Shown here: in pieces, positions 37,754-46,126 of the stretch
Position numbering within the stretch: the stretch's first letter is position 1
Layout of the letters: the number at the start of each line of letters is the position of its first letter
Assembly (NCBI GenBank): GCA_021325515.1
Contig: JAJPHC010000044.1
Coordinates: 17,713-81,712 of the forward strand
Reading direction: 5' to 3'
From: Acidobacteriota bacterium
Lineage (GTDB): Bacteria > Acidobacteriota > Thermoanaerobaculia > Gp7-AA8
Length of the DNA: 64,000 bases
Notes under the pieces: generated by a model
What the model saw: only the letters and a program-made list of their open reading frames with translations
Told to the model about the DNA's origin: nothing
Databases searched by the model: none
Made by a program: the position numbers and the translations under genes

Positions 37754-38371
37754 ATGTACCGCGGCGAACGCTTCAACGCCATCACCCACCTCGTCGGGAC
37801 CGTTCTCGCGCTGGCGGGCGCGTCGGTCGTCATCACGCTGGCCGCCCTGCGCGGCGGTGCGACGCGCATCACCGCGGTCGCCATCTACGGCGCGATGCTG
37901 ACGATGCTCTACCTCAGCTCCACGCTCTATCACTCGCTTCGCGGCAGGGCGAAGAAGGTATTCCACGTCTTCGATCATTGCGCGATCTACCTGCTGATCG
38001 CCGGCACGTACACACCGTTCACGCTCGTCACGCTTCATGGCAAAACAGGCTGGTGGATGTTCGCGGTCATCTGGACGCTGGCGATTGCCGGAGTCGTCAA
38101 GGATGCGGCGTTCCACGGCAGATACCGCGCGGCTTCGGTCGTGCTCTACGTGTTGATGGGATGGATCGTCGTCGTCGCCTTCACGCCGCTGAAACTCGCG
38201 ATGCCACCGGCCGGAATCGCATGGCTCCTCGCCGGCGGGATCGCCTACACGGCGGGCATCGCATTCTTCGCGATGTCGAAACGGGTCGCCTACACGCACG
38301 GCGTGTGGCACCTGTTCGTGATCGCCGGCAGCGCCTGCCATTACGTCGTCGTCGCGCGCTACGTCGTCTGA
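37754..38371 (+). CDS. Hemolysin III / TrhA-family (PAQR) membrane protein
   Basis: A 205-residue protein of the PAQR/hemolysin III family with seven predicted membrane helices. Conserved motifs are GERFNAITHLVG at the N-terminus, SSTLYHSLRG near residue 60, FDHCAIYLLIAGTYTPFTL near 75-95 and the last-helix motif GVWHLFVIAGSACHYV. The His and Asp/Glu residues in these motifs form the family's metal site. The bacterial role is in membrane energetics or lipid homeostasis. Its stop overlaps the GNAT ATG by one base (TGATG). Confidence 0.88.
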   Translation: MYRGERFNAITHLVGTVLALAGASVVITLAALRGGATRITAVAIYGAMLTMLYLSSTLYHSLRGRAKKVFHVFDHCAIYLLIAGTYTPFTLVTLHGKTGWWMFAVIWTLAIAGVVKDAAFHGRYRAASVVLYVLMGWIVVVAFTPLKLAMPPAGIAWLLAGGIAYTAGIAFFAMSKRVAYTHGVWHLFVIAGSACHYVVVARYVV

Positions 38372-38826
38372 TGGTCATCCGCCCGCTCGCCTCCGATACC
38401 GAAGCGGAGCAGTGCGCTTCGATGATGGCCGCGAGTGAGCCGTGGATCTCCTACGGCCGCACGCGCGAGCGCTGCCTGCAAATCGTGCGCGATCAAACCA
38501 GCGAGATCTACGTCGCGGTCGAGGAAGGGCACGTCCGCGGCTTCGTCATCGTCGTGATGCACGGCGCATTCATCGGCTACATCAGGATCCTCTGCGTCGA
38601 TCCATCGATGCGCGGCAAAGGCCTCGGCACGCGGCTCGTCGCGTTTGCCGAAGAGAGAATCTTCAGCGAAACGCCAAACGTGTTTCTCTGCGTCAGCGAC
38701 TTCAACACCCGCGCCCGCGCCCTCTACGAACGCCTCGGCTACGAAGCGATCGGAGAGCTGCGCGACTATCTCGCGCGAGGCTTCACGGAAGTGCTGATGC
38801 GAAAGACGCGCGGGCCGATCGGATGA
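38371..38826 (+). CDS. GNAT-family N-acetyltransferase
   Basis: A 151-residue acetyltransferase. The acetyl-CoA-binding motif is RILCVDPSMRGKGLGTRLVAF (about residues 72-92; Gly-rich turn RGKGLG), followed by NTRARALYERLGYEAIG, the late GNAT helix and strand. The acceptor is unknown. The ATG overlaps the TrhA stop (TGATG), so the pair is probably translated together. A hairpin directly follows the stop. Confidence 0.85.
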   Translation: MVIRPLASDTEAEQCASMMAASEPWISYGRTRERCLQIVRDQTSEIYVAVEEGHVRGFVIVVMHGAFIGYIRILCVDPSMRGKGLGTRLVAFAEERIFSETPNVFLCVSDFNTRARALYERLGYEAIGELRDYLARGFTEVLMRKTRGPIG

Positions 38827-38861
38827 GGGTTACGCGGTTACGCGCCCGCGTAACCGCATAA
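38826..38861. terminator. Hairpin between GNAT and nagZ genes (P3 type)
   Basis: GGTTACGCGGTTACGCG (38826-38842) pairs with 38845-38861 with one mismatch and a two-base centre. The arms are two 8-base tandem units. It lies between convergent genes and is a good candidate bidirectional terminator, though without a T-run. Confidence 0.65.
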
Positions 38862-38870
38862 CCAGGCCGT

Positions 38871-40025
38871 TCACGTCCACTCCTCCCGCCCGCTCCGTCC
38901 CGTTCCCGTGGCCGGCGCTTCCAACACCGCGGCGCCGCGCCGCGTCACGCGGAATGCTTCCACGAACCGGATCGCCTCTTCGATGACCTCGTCGAAGTGC
39001 CGCGGTGGCGCACCCGCCTCGGCACGCAGGCGATTGCAGTGGTCGCGGAAGCGATCGCCGCGCGCGCGTGCTTCGTCGAAGCGGGCACGAACTGCCGCAT
39101 CTTCGTTGACGCGCCGGCGCAGATACTGCTGGAGCTCGGGAATGCGCTCGATGTGGCTGCAGAAGAGGATCACGTCGTTGCCTGCCATCAGCGCCCGCTC
39201 GGCAATCGACTCATAGGAGCCGAGGTCGGAGACGGCGTGCATTTCCATGTCGTCGGAGACGGCGAGGCCGTCGAAGCCGGCGTGATCGCGCAGCAGATCG
39301 TGCGCGACGCTCCTCGACAGCGACGCAGGAGCGCCGGAAGGATCGACGCGCGGATACGTGCCGTGGCCGATGAGCACCGCGCCGGCGGATGCCCCGAGAT
39401 CCCTGAATGGAACGAGATCACGCGCCGCCAATTCTTCGCGTGACGCATCGATGATCGTCGCCCCGTAGTGCGAGTCGCCGGTGCCGAGACCGATCCCGGG
39501 AAAATGCTTCAGACAGGATGCGGTGCCCCAGCTCTGCTGCCCGCGCATGAACAGGCCGGCGAGCTCGGTCACGCGGCGCGGATCATTCGAGAAGATGCGG
39601 CGCTCGAGTCCTTTCGGTGCGATGTCGCGCCGAATGTCGACCACCGGCGCCAGATTGCACTCGATGTCGAAGTAGCGCAGCGCCATGCCGATGATCCTGC
39701 CGTGCCACTCCGCAAGCTCTTCCGGCCTCTCCCCTTCCTCGAACGACTCGGCACTCGGCAGGCCGGGAACGATGTGCCGCAGCCGATCGACACGTCCACC
39801 TTCTTCATCGATCATGAACAGCGGCGCCCGTTTCGAGATCGCCTTCACCTCGGCGATCAACTGCTTGAGCTGGACGACATCGCCGATGTTGCGTCCGAAG
39901 AGAACGATCGCATACGGCGAGTGCTCGGCGAGGATTCGCCGCTCGAGCTCCGTGAGGCTCTTCCCGACCAGACCGATTCCCAGCACTTCCGTACCCATCG
40001 TCACCCGGAGCCCGCGTGCCTTCAC
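38871..40025 (-). CDS. nagZ: Beta-N-acetylhexosaminidase (GH3, NagZ-like)
   Basis: A 384-residue GH3 enzyme of the NagZ type, which removes N-acetylglucosamine from muropeptide-derived sugars during wall recycling. The signature KHFPGIGLGTGDSH near residue 175 holds the catalytic His/Asp dyad, and the nucleophile Asp is in LAVSDDMEMHAVS near 255. PLFMIDEEGGRVDRLR near 70 is also conserved. There is no signal peptide, so it is cytosolic. GTG 40025 or ATG 39998 may be the start. It begins 10 bases after the mutS stop and is probably co-transcribed with it. Confidence 0.85.
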   Translation of the reverse strand: MKARGLRVTMGTEVLGIGLVGKSLTELERRILAEHSPYAIVLFGRNIGDVVQLKQLIAEVKAISKRAPLFMIDEEGGRVDRLRHIVPGLPSAESFEEGERPEELAEWHGRIIGMALRYFDIECNLAPVVDIRRDIAPKGLERRIFSNDPRRVTELAGLFMRGQQSWGTASCLKHFPGIGLGTGDSHYGATIIDASREELAARDLVPFRDLGASAGAVLIGHGTYPRVDPSGAPASLSRSVAHDLLRDHAGFDGLAVSDDMEMHAVSDLGSYESIAERALMAGNDVILFCSHIERIPELQQYLRRRVNEDAAVRARFDEARARGDRFRDHCNRLRAEAGAPPRHFDEVIEEAIRFVEAFRVTRRGAAVLEAPATGTGRSGREEWT

Positions 40026-40035
40026 GACCGCGAAG

Positions 40036-42639
40036 CTAATCCTCCAATCGCGACTTCAACTTCGCCAGTTCATTCAATGCCTGCAGCGGCGTCAGCGCGT
40101 CGAGTTGCAACGAGCGCACCGCATCCAGCACATCCTGCTCTCTGGAATCGAACAACGCGAGCTGCCGCGTGGCCCGCGGAGCATTCGGCCGCGTCTCTTC
40201 GACCATCGCCCGCTCCTTCCGCTCGAGCGTCGAGAGAATCTCGCGTGCACGCTCGATGATCGGCTTCGGGATACCCGCCAGCTTCGCGACCTGAATGCCG
40301 TAGCTCTTGTCCGCCGCACCGGCGACGACCTTCCGCAGGAAGATGATCTGCTCGTTCCACTCCTTCACGGCGACATTGAAGTTCGCGACGCGCGGACGCG
40401 TCTTCGCGAGATCCGTGACCTCGTGATAGTGCGTGGCAAACAGCGTGATGCCGCCGCGCTCGGCGTGATCGTGCAGGTATTCGATGATCGCCCATGCGAG
40501 CGACAGCCCGTCGAACGTCGCCGTGCCGCGCCCGACTTCGTCGAGGATGATGAGCGATCGCTCCGTCGCATTGTTGAGAATGTTCGCGGTCTCGTGCATC
40601 TCGACCATGAACGTCGATTCGCCGCGCGCGAGCTGGTCCGATGCCCCGACCCGCGTGAAGACGCGATCGAAGATGCCGAGACGCGCCTTCGTGGCGGGGA
40701 CGAACGAACCCGCCTGATTGAGAATCACGATGAGCGCGACCTGGCGGAGATAGGTCGACTTCCCCCCCATGTTCGGACCGGTGATGACCTGAATTCCATT
40801 GCGGTCCCGCTCGATGTCGGTGTGATTCGGAATGAACCGCTCCGCAGTCAACTGCTCGATCACGGGATGGCGTCCGTCCTCGATGCAGAGCTCCGCCGCA
40901 TCGCTGAGCTGCGCGCGCACATAACGGTGGCGCACGGCGACGGTCGCCAGCGACGCGAGCGAGTCGATCGCGGAGACCGCCTGCGCGATCGCCAGAATGG
41001 ACGACGCTTCGCCCGCGACCGCTTCGAGCAGCGCGTCGTACAGCCGGATCTCGATCGCGATCGCCTTCTCTTCCGCCCCGACGATCTTCTCCTCCAGCAC
41101 TTTCAGATCAGGAGTGATGAAGCGCTCGGCGTTCACCAGCGTCTGCTTGCGGATGTAGTCGGAAGGGACGCGCGCGAGATTCGACTTCGAGACTTCGATG
41201 TAGTAGCCGAAGACGGAGTTGTAGCGGACCTTCAGCGACGAAATGCCGGTGCGCTGTTTCTCCGCCGCCTCGATCTCCATCAGCACCGACTTCGAGTCGC
41301 GTGCGATGGTGCGCAGCGCATCGAGCTCGGAGTCGACGCCGGCGCGGATCGCGCCCCCGTCGCGCACGTTGATCGGAGGGACGTCGGCAATCGTGCCGGC
41401 GATGCGATTGACGACGGCATCGAGTGCGGCCGGGGCGTCCGCACTGCGCAGCCTTTGCAGCAGCGGACCGTGCAACGGCGCCATCACTTCGTGCAACTCG
41501 CGCACGGCAAGCAGCGAATCCGCGAGCGTGAGGCATTCGCGGGGCGTCGCGCTGCGCAGCGTCACGCGAGAGATCAGGCGCTCGAGATCGGCGATGCGCG
41601 AGAGCCGCGCGGTCATCTGCTCGAGGATCGCGCGCGACCTCGTCAGCTCGTCGACCGCGTCGTGCCGCTCGAAGATCGCCTCGCGCGAGACGAGCGGGCG
41701 CGTGATCCAGCGGCGCAGCGTCCGCGCACCCATCGCCGTGCGCGTCGCATTCATGACACTCCAGAGAGACGCGCGCGGACGGCCGGCATCGCGCGAATCG
41801 AGCACTTCGAGATTCGCCAGCGTTGCCGCGTCGAGCTGGAGGAAATCGGCGGCGTTGTCGACGCGCAGCGACCGCACATGATCGAGCGTCCGCTTGTGGC
41901 TCGCCGACGCGTAGCGCAGCGCGCCGCCTGCCGCCGCAACGCGCGCATCCTCCGGCTCCAGCCCGAAGCCGCGCAGACTCTGCGTTGCAAAGTGCTTTGT
42001 CAGATAGTCGTGAGCGCCGCGCTGCTCGAACATCGACGGCTCGAGCGCGGTCGCCGGAAGCCCGAGCCCCGACACATGAGCCGCGAATCCGTTGTCGTCG
42101 CGCGGAAAGACCGCCTCACGCGGATCGAAGCGCGCGACATCATCGGCGAGCCGCCCATCCTCCAACCCTCGATAGCTCGTCACGAAGAAGTCGCCCGTCG
42201 ACACATCGAGGTAGGCAGCGCCGAGCGACTTTTCCTGCGGCACGAGCGAGACGAGGTAGCACGACTCGCGCTCGACGATCGAGCTCTCGGTCGCGGTGCC
42301 CGGCGTCACGATGCGCACGATCTCGCGCCGGACGAGTCCCTTCGCCGCCGCCGGATCCTCCACCTGTTCGCAGATCGCGACGCGCAGGCCGTGGCGGATC
42401 AGTTTCGCGATGTACGAATCGGCCGAGTGGTACGGCACACCGCACATCGGCGCCTCATGCTCCTGTCCCCTGCCTCGCGCCGTGAGAACGAGATCGAGAA
42501 GCGGCGCCGCCTTCTCCGCATCCTCGTAGAACATCTCGTAGAAGTCGCCGAGGCGGTAGAAGACGATCGTGTCGGGAACCTGGCGCTTGATCTCGAAATA
42601 CTGCTCGAGCATCGGCGTCAGCTTGGCGGGACGGGACAT
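40036..42639 (-). CDS. mutS: DNA mismatch repair protein MutS
   Basis: MutS recognises mispairs and small loops and starts mismatch repair. The 867-residue protein has the mismatch-binding Phe-X-Glu motif (GDFYEMFYED near residue 30), connector, core and clamp domains, and the C-terminal ATPase with Walker A GPNMGGKSTYLRQ near 620 and Walker B/signature LIILDEVGRGTATFDG near 700. Length is normal. It is followed by nagZ after 10 bases. Its -10 abuts 9-mer array C. Since MutS controls slippage at short tandem repeats, its intactness matters for reading the repeat arrays here. Confidence 0.96.
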   Translation of the reverse strand: MSRPAKLTPMLEQYFEIKRQVPDTIVFYRLGDFYEMFYEDAEKAAPLLDLVLTARGRGQEHEAPMCGVPYHSADSYIAKLIRHGLRVAICEQVEDPAAAKGLVRREIVRIVTPGTATESSIVERESCYLVSLVPQEKSLGAAYLDVSTGDFFVTSYRGLEDGRLADDVARFDPREAVFPRDDNGFAAHVSGLGLPATALEPSMFEQRGAHDYLTKHFATQSLRGFGLEPEDARVAAAGGALRYASASHKRTLDHVRSLRVDNAADFLQLDAATLANLEVLDSRDAGRPRASLWSVMNATRTAMGARTLRRWITRPLVSREAIFERHDAVDELTRSRAILEQMTARLSRIADLERLISRVTLRSATPRECLTLADSLLAVRELHEVMAPLHGPLLQRLRSADAPAALDAVVNRIAGTIADVPPINVRDGGAIRAGVDSELDALRTIARDSKSVLMEIEAAEKQRTGISSLKVRYNSVFGYYIEVSKSNLARVPSDYIRKQTLVNAERFITPDLKVLEEKIVGAEEKAIAIEIRLYDALLEAVAGEASSILAIAQAVSAIDSLASLATVAVRHRYVRAQLSDAAELCIEDGRHPVIEQLTAERFIPNHTDIERDRNGIQVITGPNMGGKSTYLRQVALIVILNQAGSFVPATKARLGIFDRVFTRVGASDQLARGESTFMVEMHETANILNNATERSLIILDEVGRGTATFDGLSLAWAIIEYLHDHAERGGITLFATHYHEVTDLAKTRPRVANFNVAVKEWNEQIIFLRKVVAGAADKSYGIQVAKLAGIPKPIIERAREILSTLERKERAMVEETRPNAPRATRQLALFDSREQDVLDAVRSLQLDALTPLQALNELAKLKSRLED

Positions 42640-42647
42640 TTGTGGAT

Positions 42648-42653
42648 TTTATA
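42648..42653 (-). promoter_or_regulatory. -10-like hexamer close to the mutS start
   Basis: TATAAA on the minus strand ends 8 bases before the mutS ATG (an overlapping TAAAAT ends 6 bases before). It lies next to 9-mer array C. No ribosome site is seen. Confidence 0.4.
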
Positions 42654-42660
42654 TTGGCGG

Positions 42661-42753
42661 ATGGGACGAATGGGACGGATGGGACAGATAGGACGGATGG
42701 GTGGAACTGCCCATCCGTCCCATCGGTCCCATCCGTCCCATCGGTCCCATCAG
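42661..42753. repeat. 9-mer inverted array, copy C
   Basis: Units ATGGGACGA, ATGGGACGG, ATGGGACAG, ATAGGACGG run to 42697, turn at about 42698-42711 (ATGGGT ... CCCAT), and return as inverted units to about 42753. The last right-hand unit contains the TGA stop (42750-42752, minus strand) of the small secreted protein. The array lies between mutS and that gene, both on the minus strand. Confidence 0.9.
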
Positions 42754-43073
42754 TCCCCAGCCCTTCTCACCGCGATCACCGCTCCGTCACTGGCCCTCAG
42801 TTCCACCACCATCGCCGCCTTCAATCGCGTGTGCGGCTTGCGATCGCAGAGCACGACCCAGCGGTCTTCGCTTCCGGCTTCCCCTTTTTTCGCATAGCCG
42901 ACGTGGACGGCCTCGTACTCTTTGCCGAGCACGTTGACCGCGCGGACTGCGGCATCGTTGCTGAGAATGCGTCCGTGGCGGCGCGATGGATCTTCGGCTC
43001 CGCGCAGCGCGACGAACGCGATGGCACAAAGCGAGATCCACACGGCGTAGAGCACGGAAAAGCGTCGGCGCAC
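42750..43073 (-). CDS. Small secreted or membrane-anchored protein of unknown function
   Basis: A 107-residue protein from GTG 43073 with an N-terminal hydrophobic segment (MRRRFSVLYAVWISLCAIAFVAL) that reads as a signal or anchor. The rest (30-107) is a small mixed domain (AVHVGYAKKGEAGSEDRWVV) with no recognised family. Its TGA lies within 9-mer array C. It shares a symmetric -10 region with acpP on the other strand. Evidence that it is real rests on the promoter, the signal segment and the intact frame. Confidence 0.5.
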   Translation of the reverse strand: MRRRFSVLYAVWISLCAIAFVALRGAEDPSRRHGRILSNDAAVRAVNVLGKEYEAVHVGYAKKGEAGSEDRWVVLCDRKPHTRLKAAMVVELRASDGAVIAVRRAGD

Positions 43074-43080
43074 GGCTTGC

Positions 43081-43087
43081 TATGATA
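43081..43087. promoter_or_regulatory. Shared divergent -10 region of acpP and the 42750 gene
   Basis: TATGATA reads as TATGAT on the plus strand, 8 bases before the acpP ATG, and as TATCAT on the minus strand, 8 bases before the GTG at 43073. On the plus strand it is preceded by TGC (extended -10 style). The two genes cannot be transcribed at once from one site, so they may exclude each other. Confidence 0.45.
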
Positions 43088-43094
43088 GCCGCGC

Positions 43095-43346
43095 ATGACG
43101 CGAGCCGAGATCGAGCGGCGACTGGTCGAGATCGTCCGGAAAGAAAAAGACATTCCGGAAGAGCAGTTGCGCCCGGACACGCCGCTGGCCGAAGCGGGAA
43201 TCGATTCGCTCGATGCTCTGAGCATTCTCTTTTCCATCGAAGAAGACTTTCACATCTCGATTCCCGATGATCGCGCCCGCTCGATGTCGACGTTCGGCGA
43301 CATGATCGATATCGTCGAGTCGCAGCTCGCCGCTCCTCAGCCGTGA
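43095..43346 (+). CDS. Acyl carrier protein
   Basis: An 83-residue acidic four-helix carrier protein. The phosphopantetheine-binding Ser is in AGIDSLDALSIL near residue 38. MTRAEIERRLVEIV is a typical start. Its stop overlaps the GTG of the ketosynthase (GTGA), so the two are probably translated together. Whether this pair serves general fatty-acid synthesis or a special acyl product cannot be told, as no other fab genes are near. Confidence 0.88.
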   Translation: MTRAEIERRLVEIVRKEKDIPEEQLRPDTPLAEAGIDSLDALSILFSIEEDFHISIPDDRARSMSTFGDMIDIVESQLAAPQP

Positions 43347-44551
43347 ATCGCGTCGTCATCACAGGCATCGGCATCATCTCCGCCTTCGGACGCGGCAGGA
43401 TCGCGGCCCTCGAAGCGCTCCGCGCCGGCCGCAGCGGAATCCGGCGCATCACGTCGATCGACTCGTCAACGCTCGTGAGCCAGATCGCCGGCGAAGTGCC
43501 CGCCGGTGCGTACGACGAACAACACAAGGGCATCGACCGTTTCACGCACTTCGCGCTGCTCGCGGCCGAGGAAGCCGCGGAGCAGGCGCGCTACGAAGGC
43601 TTCGATCCTCTGCGCGTCGGCACGCTGATCGGCACCGGCCTCGGAGGCTGCGAAGCGCTCGACGCCGGCTACAGGCGCGTCTATCGCGAAGGACAGACGC
43701 GCGTCGCACCGCTCACGATTCCGATGTCGATGTACAACGCCGCGACGAGCGCGGTCGCGACGAAGTATCAGGCGAAGGGGATTTCGTACGCGGTCGTCTC
43801 CGCCTGTGCATCGAGTGCGCATGCGATCGGACTTGCGTTCCAGGCGATTCGTTCCGGGCAGGCGGACGCGATGTTCGCCGGCGGCGCCGATGCGCCGCTC
43901 ACCTACGGAATCATCCGCGGGTGGGAGTCGCTGCGCGTGCTCGCCATCGACAACGAGCATCCCGAGGAGGCTTGCCGGCCATTCAGCGCCGACCGCAAGG
44001 GACTCGTGCTCGCCGAAGGTGCGGCCGTGCTGCTGCTCGAGTCGCTGGAGCATGCACAGCGGCGCGGAGCAACGATCCTCGGCGAGGTGGCCGGCTTCGG
44101 GGCGACGAGCGACGCGGGCCATGTCACCGATCCCTCCGCGGATGGCGCCGCGCGCGCGATCGCGATGGCGCTGGAAGACTCCGCGATCCGGCCCGAGGAG
44201 CTCGGATACATCAACGCGCATGGAACCGCGACGCGCGCCAATGACGCAACCGAGACGGCCGCGATCAAGCTCGCCCTCGGCGAAGCCGCGCACCGCGTCG
44301 CGATCAGCTCCACGAAATCGATGCACGGCCACGCCATGGGCGCCAGCGGCGCGATCGAGATCGCCTGTTCGCTGATCGCATTGCGCGAAGGCTTCATCCC
44401 GCCCACCATCAATCTGACGGCCGCGGACCCCGCTTGCGACCTCGACTACGTGCCGAACACCGCTCGAAACGCGGATGTGCGTACGTTCATCTCCAATTCC
44501 TTCGGATTCGGAGGGATGAACGCGGTGGTCGCGGTGAGGATCGAGGCGTAG
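43343..44551 (+). CDS. Beta-ketoacyl-ACP synthase (FabF type)
   Basis: A 402-residue condensing enzyme. The catalytic triad is visible: Cys in VVSACASSAHAIG near residue 155, His in INAHGTATRAND near 295, and His in KSMHGHAMGASG near 330. NSFGFGGMNA near 385 is the C-terminal signature. Length matches FabF-type KS enzymes. It starts GTG and overlaps the carrier gene by 4 bases, so its acyl substrate is probably carried by that ACP. It may belong to fatty-acid synthesis or a small specialised pathway. Confidence 0.88.
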   Translation: MNRVVITGIGIISAFGRGRIAALEALRAGRSGIRRITSIDSSTLVSQIAGEVPAGAYDEQHKGIDRFTHFALLAAEEAAEQARYEGFDPLRVGTLIGTGLGGCEALDAGYRRVYREGQTRVAPLTIPMSMYNAATSAVATKYQAKGISYAVVSACASSAHAIGLAFQAIRSGQADAMFAGGADAPLTYGIIRGWESLRVLAIDNEHPEEACRPFSADRKGLVLAEGAAVLLLESLEHAQRRGATILGEVAGFGATSDAGHVTDPSADGAARAIAMALEDSAIRPEELGYINAHGTATRANDATETAAIKLALGEAAHRVAISSTKSMHGHAMGASGAIEIACSLIALREGFIPPTINLTAADPACDLDYVPNTARNADVRTFISNSFGFGGMNAVVAVRIEA

Positions 44552-44607
44552 GACGAGCTCTCAGCTTGTCCATCGCGTCTCCATGGCAACTCGCTTGCTT
44601 GTTGCAA

Positions 44608-44613
44608 TATGAT
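44608..44613 (+). promoter_or_regulatory. -10-like TATGAT before the STAS gene
   Basis: TATGAT lies 24 bases before the GTG at 44638, with GGGAGG as ribosome site in between. A leadered promoter candidate; no strong -35 is seen. Confidence 0.35.
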
Positions 44614-44637
44614 TTCGCCGCTTTCGGGAGGCTCGGT

Positions 44638-44988
44638 GTGATCGTCGAGAAAAAACACGCGGACAATTTCACAATCCTGTACGTCGAGGGGTTGATCAAG
44701 CTCGGTGAGAGTGCCGAATTTTTCTCCTCTGCTCTCGAGAACGTTCTGAAGAACGAGAGCGGCAACGTGATCATCGACTTCACGAAGATCGATTACATCG
44801 ACTCGACCGGCATCGGTGAGCTGGTCGGCTACCTCGGAAAATTCACGACCCAGAACCGCAAGCTGATCCTCGTCAACCCCTCGGAGCGGATTCAGAAGCT
44901 CCTCAAGCTTGCGAAGCTCGACGCAGTGTTCAAGATCTACGGAACGGAAGAGGAAGCGATCGCCGCGGAGTCAGCTCCGGTATCCTGA
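44638..44988 (+). CDS. STAS-domain anti-sigma factor antagonist
   Basis: A 116-residue single STAS domain of the SpoIIAA/RsbV type, which binds and removes an anti-sigma factor when unphosphorylated. The phosphorylatable Ser is in YIDSTGIGELVG near residue 55. The pattern IVEKKHADNFTILYVEGL at the start and KLAKLDAVFKIY near the end is typical. GTG 44638 has GGGAGG upstream. No anti-sigma kinase or sigma factor is next to it, so its partner is elsewhere. A P1 element follows immediately. Confidence 0.88.
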   Translation: MIVEKKHADNFTILYVEGLIKLGESAEFFSSALENVLKNESGNVIIDFTKIDYIDSTGIGELVGYLGKFTTQNRKLILVNPSERIQKLLKLAKLDAVFKIYGTEEEAIAAESAPVS

Positions 44989-44990
44989 CT

Positions 44991-45078
44991 GTACGACAGG
45001 CGCCCTCGCCTGTCGGCAGGCGCCCTCGCCTGTCGGCCTCGGACGGGCCCGATGGACAGGCGAGGGCGCCTGTCCTAC
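44991..45078. repeat. P1 palindromic element, copy 2 (intergenic)
   Basis: The left arm (44991-45014, with GACAGGCGCCCTCGCCTGTC) is followed by a second, partial arm (45015-45036), a short loop and the right arm (45055-45078). The element begins 2 bases after the STAS stop and ends 4 bases before the asparaginase ATG, so it fills the whole gap. The duplicated arm suggests tandem growth of the element. Confidence 0.88.
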
Positions 45079-45082
45079 ACGC

Positions 45083-46126
45083 ATGAATCAGAGACTGGCG
45101 AACATCTACCGCGGCCCGCATATCGAGTCGTTTCACAGCGGCTCGATCGTCGTCGTCGATTCCGCCGGGCGCATCCTCGCACTCGCCGGCGATCCGAACC
45201 TGCGCACGTGTATCCGCTCCGCGGCAAAACCGTTTCAGGCCATTCCGCTTCTCGAATACGGCGGCGCCGAGGAATATGAGCTGAGCGGTGAAGAGATCGC
45301 GCTCACCTGCGCATCGCACGGGGGCGAGCCGATTCATGTCTCGACCGCCGCGGCGCTGCTCCGCAAAGGCGAGTTCGACGAAGAGGACCTGCTGTGCGGC
45401 GCGCACGTGCCCTACGATGAGAAGGCCGCGGCTGATCTGCGCGCCAGCGGCGAGCCGCCGTCGGTGCTGCACAACAACTGCTCCGGCAAACATGCGGGAA
45501 TGCTCCTCGCCACGCAGGTGATGGACGTTCCCTCGTCGAATTACATCGAGCCTGACCATCCGCTGCAGGCGCTCACCCGCTCCACGCTCGCGGATTTCGC
45601 CGGCGTCAGCGCGGACGAGATCGACGTCGGAATCGACGGCTGCGGTGTGCCGGCGTTCTACCTGACTCTGTTTCGCGCGGCGTTTGCATACGCACAACTG
45701 ATGGCCACGGTCAAAGGCGGCGGCGGCGTGCATCGTTACGCGGAGAGTGCGTCGCTCGTCGTAGAGTCGATGACATCGTTTCCGCAGTTCGTCGCCGGCG
45801 CGTGGAGCATGACCACGCCGCTCATGGAGGCTTTCGATGGCGCATTGCTGGCCAAGGAAGGTGCGGAAGGCTTCTATGCGATGGCGCTCGAGCCGGGACT
45901 GGCCACCGCTTTTGCGAACGATCGCCCGATCGGCATCGCGATGAAAATCAACGATGGATCGATGACCCGCGGCCGCAATCCCGTCATCATGCGCACGCTC
46001 GACCTCCTCGGTCTCGATGCCACTTCGCGGCCGGAGCTCGCGCGTTATCGCGACTGGCCCCTGCGCAATGTGGCAGGAACGCTGGTGGGCGAAGTCAAAG
46101 CAGAATTCGAACTGGAGATCCTATGA
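45083..46126 (+). CDS. L-asparaginase (Rhizobium/AnsA-like type II family)
   Basis: A 347-residue enzyme of the rhizobial-type asparaginase family that hydrolyses asparagine to aspartate and ammonia. Family residues are seen: the Ser-X-X-Lys pair in IRSAAKPFQAI near residue 40, the Cys/Lys in LHNNCSGKHAGM near 135 and the second Cys in GIDGCGVPAF near 190 that complete the zinc-linked site in the R. etli enzyme. No signal peptide. ATG 45083 is right after a P1 element; its 3' end overlaps the rhodanese ATG by 4 bases. Confidence 0.87.
   Translation: MNQRLANIYRGPHIESFHSGSIVVVDSAGRILALAGDPNLRTCIRSAAKPFQAIPLLEYGGAEEYELSGEEIALTCASHGGEPIHVSTAAALLRKGEFDEEDLLCGAHVPYDEKAAADLRASGEPPSVLHNNCSGKHAGMLLATQVMDVPSSNYIEPDHPLQALTRSTLADFAGVSADEIDVGIDGCGVPAFYLTLFRAAFAYAQLMATVKGGGGVHRYAESASLVVESMTSFPQFVAGAWSMTTPLMEAFDGALLAKEGAEGFYAMALEPGLATAFANDRPIGIAMKINDGSMTRGRNPVIMRTLDLLGLDATSRPELARYRDWPLRNVAGTLVGEVKAEFELEIL

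Noticed and set aside
45040..45082. A longer asparaginase N-terminus read through the P1 element
   Set aside because: The frame is open upstream, but the added peptide (TGALACRQAPSPV-like) is a translation of the repeat, and the family starts near the ATG at 45083.
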